50,870 nucleotides of DNA. Origin: a virus. The stretch lies in IMG/VR virus record IMGVR_UViG_3300042691_009313, positions 1-50,870 of that record. The stretch is one strand, 5' to 3'. Position 1 is the first letter of the stretch; every line of letters begins with the position of its first letter. Below are positions 1 through 7,875 of the stretch, one piece after another. The position numbers and the translations under genes were made by a program. Under the pieces are notes generated by a model, which was not told the origin of the DNA, ran no database searches, and was given only the letters and a program-made list of their open reading frames with translations.

Positions 1-1784
1 AGATGTCAATCTTTGTGCCCGCAGAAGATGTGATCATTTCATACGGGGCATCAAGTCTGGAGACAGCCGAGCGTGTAACGCACCGGATGTATAAGACTAA
101 GAATGAGATCCGCAAGCTGCAGGTGGCAGGCTTTTACCGCGACATAGAGTTAGGTGATCCGCCAAAGATCAAGAACGAACTGCAGGAACGCAAAGACAAG
201 GAGACCGGGTTCTCCAGCATGAACGATGACCGGTATGTACTTTTTGAAGTACAGATCAATCTGGACTTACCGGGATATGAAGACAAAGAAGACGGTGAAG
301 ATACTGGGATTGCGCTGCCTTACATCGTCACAATCATGGCTGAGACAGGCACGGTTCTGTCGATCCGCCGTAACTATTACGAAGATGATGAGACCAAAGA
401 GCGCCGCAGTCACTTCGTGCACTACACCTACATACCGGGTTTTGGCATATACGGCTTTGGGCTATTCCACCTAATCGGTGGCTTTGCCCGTAGTGCCACA
501 TCCATTATGAGGCAGTTGGTTGACGCGGGTACGCTATCTAACCTGCCGGGTGGCTTGAAAACCAGAGGGCTGCGGATTAAAGGGGATGACACCCCGATTG
601 CTCCGGGTGAGTTTAGAGATGTGGACGTGTCATCTGGCGCCATTCGGGACAACATCCTGCCGCTGCCATATAAAGAGCCAAGTGCCACGCTATATCAGTT
701 ACTTGGTACCATCGTAGAAGAAGGTCGTCGATTTGCCGCTACGGCAGATATGAAGATCAGCGATATGTCGGCGCAGGCGCCCGTGGGCACTACGTTGGCG
801 TTGCTGGAGCGCATGCTCAAAGTTATGAGCGCAGTTCAGGCTCGGGTGCACTATGCCTTCAAACAGGAGCTTCAACTTCTTGCCGCCATCATCCGTGACT
901 ACACCGATGAGGATTACGACTACGATCCAGAAACGGCTGACCGTAAGGCTAAGAAGTCAGACTACGATCAGGTAGAGATCATCCCTGTGTCAGATCCGAA
1001 TGCGGCAACCATGTCGCAGCGGGTTGTTCAGTACCAAGCGGTCATTCAGTTATCGCAGACAGCCCCTCAGATCTACGATCTGCCACAGCTTCACAGGCAG
1101 ATGCTGGAAGTGCTGGGTATTAAGAATGCCGCCAAGCTTGTGCCAGTTGAGGATGACTTCAAACCCCGCGACCCTGTGTCGGAAAACATGGAAGCGCTTA
1201 AAGGCAAGCCGCTTAAAGCCTTTATATATCAGGACCATGAGGCCCATATTCAGGTGCACATGTCCATGATGCAGGATCCAATGATCATGCAGATGATTGG
1301 GCAAAACCCGATGGCTCAGCAGATGATGGCCGCGCTACAGGCGCATATTGCCGAGCACGTAGGGTTTAAATACCGTAACCAGATCCAAGAGCAGTTGGGT
1401 ATGGCCCTGCCACCCCCGGATGAAGATATGCCGGAGCAGCTTGAGGTTCAGGTCTCCCGTCTGGTGGCTGCGGCTTCTCAGCAGGTGTTGCTTGCCAGCC
1501 AGAAACAGGCCCAAGCCATCCAAACCATGCAGCAGATGCAGGATCCTGTTGTGCAGATGCAGCAGGCCGAGATGCAGATTAAGGCCCAAGAGGCTCAGAC
1601 CAAGGCTCAGAAAGTCGCCCTTGATGCGCAGGCTAAAGAACGTGAGCTGGCGCTTAGGGAGAAAGAAGCGATGCTGCGAATCGCCTTGGACGAACAGGAG
1701 CTGGAACTGAAACAGATGACAGAAAACGCCAAACTTGGCGCTGCACTAATTAAAGATACCAAGAAAGGAGAGACGCCTAAGTGA
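1..1784 (+). CDS. Portal protein, 5'-truncated
   Basis: Portal subunit, which forms the dodecameric ring at the capsid vertex for DNA entry and exit and for tail attachment. The visible 593 residues, counted from an in-frame ATG at 3, resemble the P22-type portals of environmental podoviruses. There is an alpha/beta body with a hydrophobic, glycine-rich stretch near residues 145-190, then a long helical C-terminus (about 390-590) rich in Met, Gln, Ala and Lys, like the barrel/crown extension of P22-class portals. Only two bases precede the ATG, and the protein begins abruptly in a conserved block (FVPAEDVIISYGASS), so the true N-terminus probably lies outside the window. The stop overlaps the next start by 4 bp (GTGA). 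Family assignment is from sequence character, not a search. Confidence 0.88.
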   Translation, partial: MSIFVPAEDVIISYGASSLETAERVTHRMYKTKNEIRKLQVAGFYRDIELGDPPKIKNELQERKDKETGFSSMNDDRYVLFEVQINLDLPGYEDKEDGEDTGIALPYIVTIMAETGTVLSIRRNYYEDDETKERRSHFVHYTYIPGFGIYGFGLFHLIGGFARSATSIMRQLVDAGTLSNLPGGLKTRGLRIKGDDTPIAPGEFRDVDVSSGAIRDNILPLPYKEPSATLYQLLGTIVEEGRRFAATADMKISDMSAQAPVGTTLALLERMLKVMSAVQARVHYAFKQELQLLAAIIRDYTDEDYDYDPETADRKAKKSDYDQVEIIPVSDPNAATMSQRVVQYQAVIQLSQTAPQIYDLPQLHRQMLEVLGIKNAAKLVPVEDDFKPRDPVSENMEALKGKPLKAFIYQDHEAHIQVHMSMMQDPMIMQMIGQNPMAQQMMAALQAHIAEHVGFKYRNQIQEQLGMALPPPDEDMPEQLEVQVSRLVAAASQQVLLASQKQAQAIQTMQQMQDPVVQMQQAEMQIKAQEAQTKAQKVALDAQAKERELALREKEAMLRIALDEQELELKQMTENAKLGAALIKDTKKGETPK

Positions 1785-1975
1785 TCAACTCATTCGTAGA
1801 CGTTCTACGCAAAAAGATCCGTGAGGATATGAATAACTACACCGATGACTTAGCCAACGGTGCATGCCAAACGTTTGACCAGTATCAAAAACTCTGCGGG
1901 GTTATTCAAGGGCTAGCGCTCGCAGAGGCCCATCTGCTGTCCCTTGCCAAGAAAGTTGAGGAGTCTGATGACTGA
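1781..1975 (+). CDS. Small helical protein, conserved in phage head operons
   Basis: A 64-residue, mostly helical, charged protein of unknown function. It starts with GTG at 1781, overlapping the portal stop by 4 bp, so it is probably translated by coupling. The pattern of Arg/Lys-rich N-terminus (LRKKIREDM) followed by a helix GVIQGLALAEAHLL is familiar from small proteins next to the portal in environmental phages. Its 3' end overlaps the start of the GroES-like gene. A role in head assembly is suggested only by position. Confidence 0.75.
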   Translation: MINSFVDVLRKKIREDMNNYTDDLANGACQTFDQYQKLCGVIQGLALAEAHLLSLAKKVEESDD

Positions 1976-2348
1976 AGTCGTTGAGGAGTTGCCACAGGAA
2001 GACATGCCAAAAGCCACACAGCTACCAGAGCCGAAAGGCTGGAAGATTCTGTGTGCCCTGCCCGAAGTAGAAGACCGGTTTAGTGGTACGGATCTACTAA
2101 AGCCTGAGTCCATTACCAAGATTGAGGAACACAGCACCACGGTGCTATTCGTCATAAAGGTGGGACCAGACGCATACAAAGACACCGCCAAGTTCCCAGC
2201 CGGGCCTTGGTGTAAGGAAGGTGACTTTGTGTTAGTAAGGGCTTACTCAGGTACTCGGTTCAAAATTCATGGGCGAGAGTTCCGTCTATTGAACGACGAC
2301 CAAGTGGAAGCAGTTGTTGAAGACCCACGCGGATACACCCGCGCGTAA
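1968..2348 (+). CDS. GroES-like co-chaperonin (Cpn10 fold)
   Basis: A 126-residue protein whose second half follows the Cpn10 pattern. It has a Val-Gly-rich strand (VLFVIKVGPDAY, about 59-70), a basic turn ending in GDFVLV (85-90), a Y-S-G-T-x-F-K-x-x-G-x-E-F block (93-105) and a final D-Q-V-E-A-V-V strand (111-117). Residues 33-50 (acidic, then Phe-Ser-Gly-Thr) sit where GroES has its mobile GroEL-binding loop. I chose ATG 1968, which overlaps the upstream stop, over TTG at 1944. Phage co-chaperonins such as T4 gp31 replace GroES so that the host GroEL can fold the capsid protein. The position between portal and scaffold fits that role. No GroEL partner is in the window. Confidence 0.82.
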   Translation: MTEVVEELPQEDMPKATQLPEPKGWKILCALPEVEDRFSGTDLLKPESITKIEEHSTTVLFVIKVGPDAYKDTAKFPAGPWCKEGDFVLVRAYSGTRFKIHGREFRLLNDDQVEAVVEDPRGYTRA

Positions 2349-2359
2349 GGAGCTAATAA

Positions 2360-3313
2360 ATGGCAATTAACGATAAAGAAGAGTATAAGTTTCCCGATGA
2401 GCAGGACGATGTAGCTACAAAAGAAGCATCGCAGGAGCAGGACGTTGAAGAAGGCGACATTGAGTTAGAGGTCGTAGACGACACACCCGAAGAAGATCGT
2501 GGCCGCAAGCCACTAAACCGGGAAGTCGAAGACGTAACCGACGATGAGGTTGCTGAATACAGCGAAAAAGTTCAAAAGCGGCTGAAGGAGTTAACCCATG
2601 CCCGGCATGATGAGCGGCGCGCCAAAGAAGCGGCGGTCCGCGAACGGGAGGAAGCTACTCGGTTAGCCCAGCAGCTTTTGGATGAGAACAAGCGCCTGCG
2701 GGAGCACTACAACGCTTCGGCTCAAGTTCAGAGTACGACCATGCAGTCCAAGGCTGAGTTGGAGTTGCAGGTCGCGCGGCAAAAACTGAAGGAGGCTCAG
2801 GAAGCCTACGACACGGACCAAATTATTGCAGCGCAAGAAGAACTGGCTGTAGCCCGGTACCGTTTTGAGCAGGCAAAAGCTTTTACGCCTAGAGCTTTAC
2901 AAATCCCAGAAACAGAGGTATATAGTCAACCAACGCCACAGCAATCGGCTGTTCAGACTGATCCCAAAGCTGCCAAATGGCAGGCGCGGAATCAGTGGTT
3001 TGGAGCAGATGATGAGATGACCAGTCTCGCGCTGGCGGTGCATAAGAAACTGGTCGATGCGGGAACAGACCCCCGCAGTGATGAGTACTACGAGCGGATT
3101 GACGCTCGCATGCGTGAAGTGTTTCCCGACTATTTCGGTGAGACAAAGAGGGAAGTAAAACGTCCGGCAACCGTTGTTGCTGCTCCAACTCGTACTGCTG
3201 GTAAGAAGACGAAAGTCCAATTGACCAAAACGCAGGAGTCGATAGCTCGGCGTCTGGGTCTTACCAACGATCAGTACGCTCGTGAAGTACTTAAACTAAC
3301 CTCGGAGTCTTAA
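2360..3313 (+). CDS. Putative capsid scaffolding protein
   Basis: A 317-residue, highly charged protein. Residues 1-70 are very acidic, and residues 75-175 form a long predicted coiled coil rich in Glu, Arg, Ala and Gln. A flexible linker follows, then a basic C-terminus (about 265-317, KKTKVQLTKTQESIARRLGL). Acid head, coiled coil and basic helix-turn-helix-like tail that binds the coat protein is the usual design of podoviral scaffolds, and the position between portal and capsid is canonical. It has a good ribosome binding site (AAGGAG) upstream of ATG 2360. The gap to the next gene is one base. No protease motif is visible, so fusion to a prohead protease is unlikely. Confidence 0.75.
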   Translation: MAINDKEEYKFPDEQDDVATKEASQEQDVEEGDIELEVVDDTPEEDRGRKPLNREVEDVTDDEVAEYSEKVQKRLKELTHARHDERRAKEAAVREREEATRLAQQLLDENKRLREHYNASAQVQSTTMQSKAELELQVARQKLKEAQEAYDTDQIIAAQEELAVARYRFEQAKAFTPRALQIPETEVYSQPTPQQSAVQTDPKAAKWQARNQWFGADDEMTSLALAVHKKLVDAGTDPRSDEYYERIDARMREVFPDYFGETKREVKRPATVVAAPTRTAGKKTKVQLTKTQESIARRLGLTNDQYAREVLKLTSES

Positions 3314-3314
3314 C

Positions 3315-3788
3315 ATGTCTGAAAGAATTAGTCGTGATGGTCAACAGGACCGCAAACCTAGAACACTTCAAACACGTGAGAGCGAAGCTCGTACAGTTTA
3401 TGTGCCTGCTAGCACTCTCCCTACCCCCGATAAACGCCCCGGTATAGTCCATCGTTGGGTTGCTACCGAGGTTCTTGGTCAGGCTTACGCGCCTAACGTG
3501 TCCAAGAAAATGCGTGAAGGGTGGGAACCCGTCAGGGCGGAGGATTACCCCGAACTGATGCTTGAAGCAAACAAAAACGGCAATGTTGAAATTGGTGGGC
3601 TTATGCTGTGTTCGATGCCGGAAGAATTGGCTAAGTCACGCAACGAGTACTACCTGAAACATGCTACTGCTCAAATGGAGTCTGTGGATAACAACTTCAT
3701 GAGAAATAGTGACCCCCGCATGCCGTTGTTCAGCGAGAAAAAATCGACGACAACGCGTGGTGTGGGATTTGGTAATGGTTCTAAATAA
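3315..3788 (+). CDS. Hypothetical head-region protein
   Basis: A 157-residue soluble protein with no membrane segment or signal. The first 35 residues are basic and polar. The middle (about 40-110) is the best-conserved-looking part, with RPGIVHRWVATEVLG and EGWEPVRAEDYPE blocks. The C-terminus (about 110-157) is Met/Ser/Lys-rich and probably flexible. It lies between scaffold and capsid. Similar proteins occur next to the scaffold in marine and freshwater phages, but I know of no assigned function. A minor virion or assembly role is inferred from position only. Confidence 0.72.
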   Translation: MSERISRDGQQDRKPRTLQTRESEARTVYVPASTLPTPDKRPGIVHRWVATEVLGQAYAPNVSKKMREGWEPVRAEDYPELMLEANKNGNVEIGGLMLCSMPEELAKSRNEYYLKHATAQMESVDNNFMRNSDPRMPLFSEKKSTTTRGVGFGNGSK

Positions 3789-3804
3789 CTTTTAGGAGTT
3801 TTAC

Positions 3805-4452
3805 ATGGCTTATCCTACCGTTAGCAAGCCTTATGGCTTGAAGCCGATCAATCTGATCGGCGGGCAGGTATTTGCTGGTTCGACTCGTCAAATTGCTATC
3901 ACGACCTCTGCTGTCAACTACAACACCGCCATCTATAACGGCGCTGTTGTTCAGCTAGACACAAGCGGCTGTGTTATCAATTCGACTCTGGAAAACCAGA
4001 ACGATCCTGCTAACATCCCCGGTGTTCTGGGCGTCTTTGTTGGATGCCGCTACACCAACCCAACGACCAAGCAGCCCACCTACAGCCAGTACTGGCCCGG
4101 CTTTGCTTCTGGCGTTACCGATGCATTTGCTTACATCGTTGATGATCCGGACGCACTGTTCAAGGTTGCTTCTGTTGGCGCTACCGCCAATACGACAGGT
4201 CTGGACATCACTCCGGTTCAGCAAACCGCTCTTGGAACCAACGCAGTTCTGGTTCTGAATTCTGGTGACGCTACCTCTGGAAATGCACAGACTGGCATCT
4301 ATTACAACAACGTAACTACCGCATTACCGTTCCGTATCGTTGATCTGGTGCCTGATACCTCGTATCTGTCCGGTGGCAATATCGTGTACCCCGAAGTGAT
4401 CGTTAAGTTCAACGCCGGGTATCACTCGTACTACAACGCCATCGGCAAATAA
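3805..4452 (+). CDS. Putative capsid decoration or minor head protein
   Basis: A 215-residue protein, beta-rich and low in charge, just upstream of the major capsid gene. It opens with YGLKPINLIGGQVFAGSTR and continues with many Val/Thr/Asn/Gly turns, as in beta-sandwich virion surface proteins. The start is supported by a GGAG site at 3793-3796. This N-terminal signature is common immediately before the capsid gene in environmental podovirus contigs. A decoration or cement role is an inference from position, size and composition; no family assignment is certain. Confidence 0.7.
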   Translation: MAYPTVSKPYGLKPINLIGGQVFAGSTRQIAITTSAVNYNTAIYNGAVVQLDTSGCVINSTLENQNDPANIPGVLGVFVGCRYTNPTTKQPTYSQYWPGFASGVTDAFAYIVDDPDALFKVASVGATANTTGLDITPVQQTALGTNAVLVLNSGDATSGNAQTGIYYNNVTTALPFRIVDLVPDTSYLSGGNIVYPEVIVKFNAGYHSYYNAIGK

Positions 4453-4463
4453 GGAGCGACTAA

Positions 4464-5375
4464 ATGGCTATTTCACGCGCACAATTACTGAAAGAGCTGC
4501 TCCCCGGACTGAACGCCTTGTTTGGTATGGAGTACGCACGCTACGGCGAAGAGCACAAAGAGATCTACGAAACTGAGACCTCTGAGCGTTCCTTCGAAGA
4601 AGAGACCAAGCTGTCTGGCTTCTCTGCTGCACCGGTCAAAAACGAAGGTTCTGCCATCGCTTATGACAACGCACAGGAAGCATTTACGGCTCGGTATAAC
4701 CACGAGACCATCGCCCTCGGCTTTTCCATCACGGAAGAGGCTATTGAGGACAACCTGTATGACAGCCTCTCGGCTCGTTATACCAAGGCTCTGGCTCGGG
4801 CTATGTCTTATACCAAACAGGTTAAGGCAGCTTCGGTTCTGAACAACGGTTTCTCCAACAGCTACCCCGGTGGCGATGGCGTTGCCCTGTTCTCCAGCCT
4901 GCACCCGCTGGTATCTGGTGGCACCAACAGCAACATTCCGGCAGTTGCGACTGACCTGAATGAGACTGCTCTGGAAAACGCAGTGATTCAAATCGCTGCA
5001 TGGACCGATGAGCGTGGTCTGCTGATTGCTGCAAAGCCGCGTAAGCTGATTATTCCGCCTGCGCTGCAGTTCGTTGCAACCCGCCTGCTGGAGACTGAAC
5101 TCCGCGTGGCTACGGCTGACAACGACATCAACGCCATCAAGAACAATGGTTCGATCCCTGAAGGCTATGCGATCAACCACTTCTTGACGGATCCTGATGC
5201 GTGGTTCCTGACTACTGACGTTCCCAACGGCATGAAGCACTTCATCCGTACGCCTATGCAAAACAGCATGGACGGTGACTTTGACACTGGAAACGTGCGG
5301 TATAAGGCTCGTGAGCGTTACAGCTTCGGGTGGTCTGATCCGCTCGGTATGTACGGCTCGCAAGGCGCTGGTTGA
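4464..5375 (+). CDS. Major capsid protein (HK97-fold type, Mu gpT-like)
   Basis: A 303-residue protein of the size and style of short HK97-fold coats. The N-terminus is helical (LLKELLPGLNALFGMEYARY). An E-loop-like segment follows at about 35-75 (ETETSERSFEEETKLSGFS). A long helix with FSITEEAIEDN leads into a P-domain of mixed helix and strand, with SSLHPLVSGGT near 145-155. The C-terminal strand block ends RYKARERYSFGWSDPLGMYGS, a typical coat C-terminus in the Mu gpT-like group. The ribosome binding site is AAGGAG. It is the last gene before a strong terminator, which fits high expression from the head operon. No separate maturation protease is seen. Confidence 0.87.
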   Translation: MAISRAQLLKELLPGLNALFGMEYARYGEEHKEIYETETSERSFEEETKLSGFSAAPVKNEGSAIAYDNAQEAFTARYNHETIALGFSITEEAIEDNLYDSLSARYTKALARAMSYTKQVKAASVLNNGFSNSYPGGDGVALFSSLHPLVSGGTNSNIPAVATDLNETALENAVIQIAAWTDERGLLIAAKPRKLIIPPALQFVATRLLETELRVATADNDINAIKNNGSIPEGYAINHFLTDPDAWFLTTDVPNGMKHFIRTPMQNSMDGDFDTGNVRYKARERYSFGWSDPLGMYGSQGAG

Positions 5376-5382
5376 TGTAGGA

Positions 5383-5406
5383 GGGGGGTTGAAAAACCCC
5401 CCTTTT
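5383..5406 (+). terminator. Rho-independent terminator after the capsid gene
   Basis: A perfect 8-bp stem (six G then TT, pairing with AA then six C) closed by a GAAA tetraloop and followed directly by TTTT. It begins eight bases after the capsid stop codon. It probably limits read-through from the head operon into the genes after 5.5 kb. The next 99 bases (5407-5505) hold no gene. They may carry a promoter for the next block, but I see no convincing -10/-35 pair. Confidence 0.9.
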
Positions 5407-5505
5407 GCTGTATTCTTTAGGTACCAAGATTTTTACCCGTACAGACTGGCTTGGCAGACTTAGTAGAGACGGTACGGGGATGTGCTACTACACGAGGAGT
5501 TCCAA

Positions 5506-6111
5506 ATGGCACGCACTACCTTTTCCGGCCCAGTTGCGTCAGACAACGGGTTTATTGGCGGTACTTCTACGGAACCGATTACCGTAACCACCGCTCAGAA
5601 CGTATCTAGTTTTTATGTCACTTCGTCAGCAACGACGGGGGATACACGCCTTTCTTACATGCGCATGGACATTACCAGCACTGGTTCTGGTGAGACGCTC
5701 CGTGCATTTACTCGCGTAACTGGTGCAGGCGCAGCCGCTGGCGGCACGATCAACGGCGCACACATCTCCACCTCAATCAACACCACCGGCACGATCTCTG
5801 GTGCAGCTAACGCACTGCGGACGACTCTGGGCGGATCGGCAACGACTCCCGGCGGCACGCTGGCAGTTCTGCAACTGGACACTGATTACAGCGTTAACGT
5901 AACTTTGGGTGCTACATCTGCATTCATTCGTGTTACTGACAGCGGTACACAGACCGGTGAAGTTCAGAATTTAGTGAACATTGAGACTGGCCCTGCTGCC
6001 ACGGTTGCTCCAACGGCAAGTGCTGTACCGGCATCACCATCGAAGGTTCTCAAAGTGATGGTTGGTGGTACGGCTTACTACGTACCTGCATACGCCAGCT
6101 TTACTCCGTAA
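5506..6111 (+). CDS. Hypothetical beta-rich virion protein
   Basis: A 201-residue protein made almost entirely of small residues (Thr, Ala, Gly, Ser, Val) with alternating strand-like segments, as in fibre or decoration proteins. It ends PSKVLKVMVGGTAYYVPAY, a terminal strand seen in phage head-fibre-like proteins. I start it at ATG 5506, which has GAGGAG seven bases upstream, rather than at the in-frame ATG 5482, which lies before that site. It is the first gene after the capsid terminator. A head-fibre or decoration role is possible but not shown. Confidence 0.7.
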   Translation: MARTTFSGPVASDNGFIGGTSTEPITVTTAQNVSSFYVTSSATTGDTRLSYMRMDITSTGSGETLRAFTRVTGAGAAAGGTINGAHISTSINTTGTISGAANALRTTLGGSATTPGGTLAVLQLDTDYSVNVTLGATSAFIRVTDSGTQTGEVQNLVNIETGPAATVAPTASAVPASPSKVLKVMVGGTAYYVPAYASFTP

Positions 6112-6281
6112 TGTTAGCCCACAAAGATCCAGAGGTTCAGGCCATGCTTGAGCTTCTGGAAGGACAACGAGATTACGCTATGGGTATTGCTGCAGCGCAA
6201 GCTAAACAGATTCAAGAGCTAAAAGCTCAGCTTGAAGCTGCCGCAAAGCAAACGGAGAATCAAAATGGCGATGCAAACTGA
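6111..6281 (+). CDS. Small coiled-coil protein
   Basis: A 56-residue open frame starting in a TAATG overlap with the previous stop. It is mostly a single amphipathic helix (PEVQAMLELLEGQRDYA and a Gln/Ala/Lys-rich heptad stretch to about residue 48) with a polar tail. It overlaps the next start by 17 bp. Overlaps on both sides and the clean heptads support a real gene. The function is unknown; it may be a small coiled-coil virion or assembly peptide. Confidence 0.6.
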   Translation: MLAHKDPEVQAMLELLEGQRDYAMGIAAAQAKQIQELKAQLEAAAKQTENQNGDAN

Positions 6282-6549
6282 TGTACGAGCTGGGTCAGCC
6301 GCCGCTAATACAAGCACGACTGTCTACAATAACCGCACACGCGTGCGCGGACTTCTTATTTCGTATGCAGGCGCAGCTACAGTAACAATTAAAGACGGTG
6401 GCGCTGCCGGTAGCACGATTTTTTCTTTCACAGCCCCCGCAGATCCGGGTACGGTAAACGTAATCATTCCCGGTGAAGGAATCTTGTGCGAAACAAACGT
6501 GTACGTGACTTGTGCTGCAAACACTACAGCGGTGGTGTTCTATGGCTAA
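6265..6549 (+). CDS. Small beta-sandwich-like virion protein
   Basis: A 94-residue protein with strand-rich, low-charge sequence (RVRGLLISYAGAATVTIKD, IIPGEGILCETNVYVTC). This pattern is common in small phage proteins near the head-tail genes. I use ATG 6265 because GGAG lies at 6253-6256; the frame is open further upstream to 6232. It overlaps both neighbours. The YAGAATVTIKDG block resembles single-domain fibre or decoration proteins. The exact role is unknown. Confidence 0.68.
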   Translation: MAMQTDVRAGSAAANTSTTVYNNRTRVRGLLISYAGAATVTIKDGGAAGSTIFSFTAPADPGTVNVIIPGEGILCETNVYVTCAANTTAVVFYG

Positions 6550-6796
6550 GACTCCTGCATGGCAACGCAAAGAAGGTAAAAACCCGAAAGGCGGCTTAAA
6601 TGCCAAAGGTCGGGCTTCTTACAACGCAGCTAATCCCGGAAAACCCGGACTTAAAGCTCCGCAACCCGAAGGCGGTTCGCGTAAGAAGTCTTTCTGCGCC
6701 CGCATGACAGGCATGAAAAAGAAGTTGACGTCAGCTAAAACAGCCAATGATCCAAACTCCCGTATTAACAAATCACTAAGAGCTTGGAAATGCTGA
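6542..6796 (+). CDS. DUF6321-type small basic protein
   Basis: An 84-residue, strongly basic protein with the familiar phage signature PAWQRKEGKNPKGGLNAKGR at the N-terminus, then a GGSRKKSFCARM motif and LTSAKTANDPNSRINKSLR before the end. These blocks match the family I know as DUF6321, which is widespread in aquatic phages and has no established role. The start at 6542 overlaps the previous stop. High Lys/Arg content and a compact size suggest nucleic-acid binding or packaging inside the virion, but that is inference. Confidence 0.82.
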   Translation: MAKTPAWQRKEGKNPKGGLNAKGRASYNAANPGKPGLKAPQPEGGSRKKSFCARMTGMKKKLTSAKTANDPNSRINKSLRAWKC

Positions 6797-7038
6797 TGGA
6801 ACAAATGGTTTTATTTTCTTGGGCTGGCATCTTGTCCGCGTTAGTTACGGTGGCAGGGTTTATTGCACGCGAAAAAATTAACAAACTCAACACGCTGGAA
6901 CAGTTGTTAAACAACACAAAACTGGAGGTGACCCGTGATAACGTCACTAAAGCAGAAATTGAAAAACTTGAGCGTTACATTGATGAACGCTTTAACAAGT
7001 TTGAAGAAAAAATTGATCGGCTTCTTCAAGCGAGGTAA
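6796..7038 (+). CDS. Small membrane-anchored coiled-coil protein
   Basis: An 80-residue protein with one N-terminal hydrophobic segment (residues about 4-23, VLFSWAGILSALVTVAGFIA) followed by a charged coiled coil (about 25-80, including YIDERFNKFEEKIDRLL). I start it at ATG 6796 in a TGATG overlap with the upstream stop; ATG 6790 in the same frame is also possible. A single membrane anchor plus coiled coil resembles small phage membrane proteins sometimes called holin-like, but it lies far from the lysis genes. The function is unknown. Confidence 0.68.
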   Translation: MEQMVLFSWAGILSALVTVAGFIAREKINKLNTLEQLLNNTKLEVTRDNVTKAEIEKLERYIDERFNKFEEKIDRLLQAR

Positions 7039-7344
7039 ATGATGCCTGCCGTATCAAAAAAGCAGGAAAAATTTATGCAGGCGGTGGCGAACAACCCAGC
7101 GTTTGCAAAGAAGGTGGGGGTTCCCCAGTCTGTGGGCAGTGAATTTACGAAAGGAAAGAAAATGAAATACGCAAAAGGTGGTATGGCTCCTTCCAAAATG
7201 GGCGCAGTTAAAACTGCAGCTCCTAGCAAAGATGGCGTTGCTATCAAGGGTAAAACCAAGGGCAAACAAGTTGTCATGGCTGGCGGTAAGGGCATGAAAG
7301 CTGGCGGCATGACTAAGAAAATGAAGTACGGCGGGAAGTGCTGA
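7039..7344 (+). CDS. Small Lys/Gly-rich protein, DUF3008-like
   Basis: A 101-residue protein with an N-terminal PAVSKKQEKFMQAVANNP block, which resembles the DUF3008 family. The rest is a very basic, low-complexity tail of Lys, Gly, Met and Ala. The tail carries repeated [YM]-x-x-G-G motifs (YAKGGM, MKAGGM) and ends YGGKC. A double ATG (7039/7042) follows the upstream stop at once. It is probably unstructured after residue 35. DNA condensation or encapsidation is a possible role; nothing in the sequence proves it. Confidence 0.72.
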   Translation: MMPAVSKKQEKFMQAVANNPAFAKKVGVPQSVGSEFTKGKKMKYAKGGMAPSKMGAVKTAAPSKDGVAIKGKTKGKQVVMAGGKGMKAGGMTKKMKYGGKC

Positions 7345-7345
7345 A

Positions 7346-7627
7346 ATGATGGCGAGCCGAGGGATGGGAGCAATTAGCCCATCCAAAATGCCAAAAGCGA
7401 AGACGATCAAGCGGAAAGACAAACCGCAAGACGTCACCATGTTTAAAGCTGGTGGAGAATCCAAGGTCAATCAGGCCGGAAACTACACCAAGCCGGGCAT
7501 GCGTAAAAAGCTGTTTGAACAAATCAAGTCCTCCGCTACGCAGGGAACGGCGGCGGGACAGTGGTCGGCTCGTAAGGCGCAGCTTCTGGCTAAGAAGTAC
7601 AAAGCTTCTGGCGGGGGGTATAAGTGA
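7346..7627 (+). CDS. Small basic phage protein
   Basis: A 93-residue, Lys-rich protein with blocks I recognise from many environmental phage genomes: KAKTIKRKDKPQDVTMFKAGG, then NYTKPGMRKKLFEQIK, and the C-terminal GQWSARKAQLLAKKYKASGGGY. It contains one FKAGG motif of the type discussed in the findings. The stop overlaps the next start (GTGA). The function is unknown. Its companions in this row share the same composition, so they may act together in the particle. Confidence 0.75.
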   Translation: MMASRGMGAISPSKMPKAKTIKRKDKPQDVTMFKAGGESKVNQAGNYTKPGMRKKLFEQIKSSATQGTAAGQWSARKAQLLAKKYKASGGGYK

Positions 7628-7875
7628 GTGGACTTGCGAAAAGTCAGCGTAGTCTCAAAGCTTGGTCAGCCCAAAAATGGCGAACCAAAAGCGGAAAGCG
7701 GTCGTCTGACACAGGAGAACGTTACCTTCCTGAAAGCGCAATCAAATCGCTATCCCCCCAAGAATATGCCGCTACTACTCGTGCCAAACGCGCTGGAAAG
7801 GCGTCAGGTAAGCAGTTCGTTGCCCAACCAAAAGCCATCGCTGCTAAAACCGCAAGACACAGGAAGATAGGATGA
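7624..7875 (+). CDS. DUF5872-type small basic protein
   Basis: An 83-residue basic protein that begins with GTG in a 4-bp overlap. The order of motifs (SLKAWSAQKWRTKSGKRS, then ERYLPESAIKSLSPQEYAA, then a Lys/Ala/Arg tail) fits the DUF5872 family, best known from phages and giant viruses and of unknown biochemical role. It overlaps the next start (ATGA). Position and composition group it with the preceding basic proteins. Confidence 0.8.
   Translation: MSGLAKSQRSLKAWSAQKWRTKSGKRSSDTGERYLPESAIKSLSPQEYAATTRAKRAGKASGKQFVAQPKAIAAKTARHRKIG

Noticed and set aside
4485-5363. Long minus-strand open frame opposite the capsid gene (292 codons)
   Set aside because: It lies exactly opposite the capsid frame, has no ribosome binding site or recognisable domain, and results from codon bias of the capsid gene.
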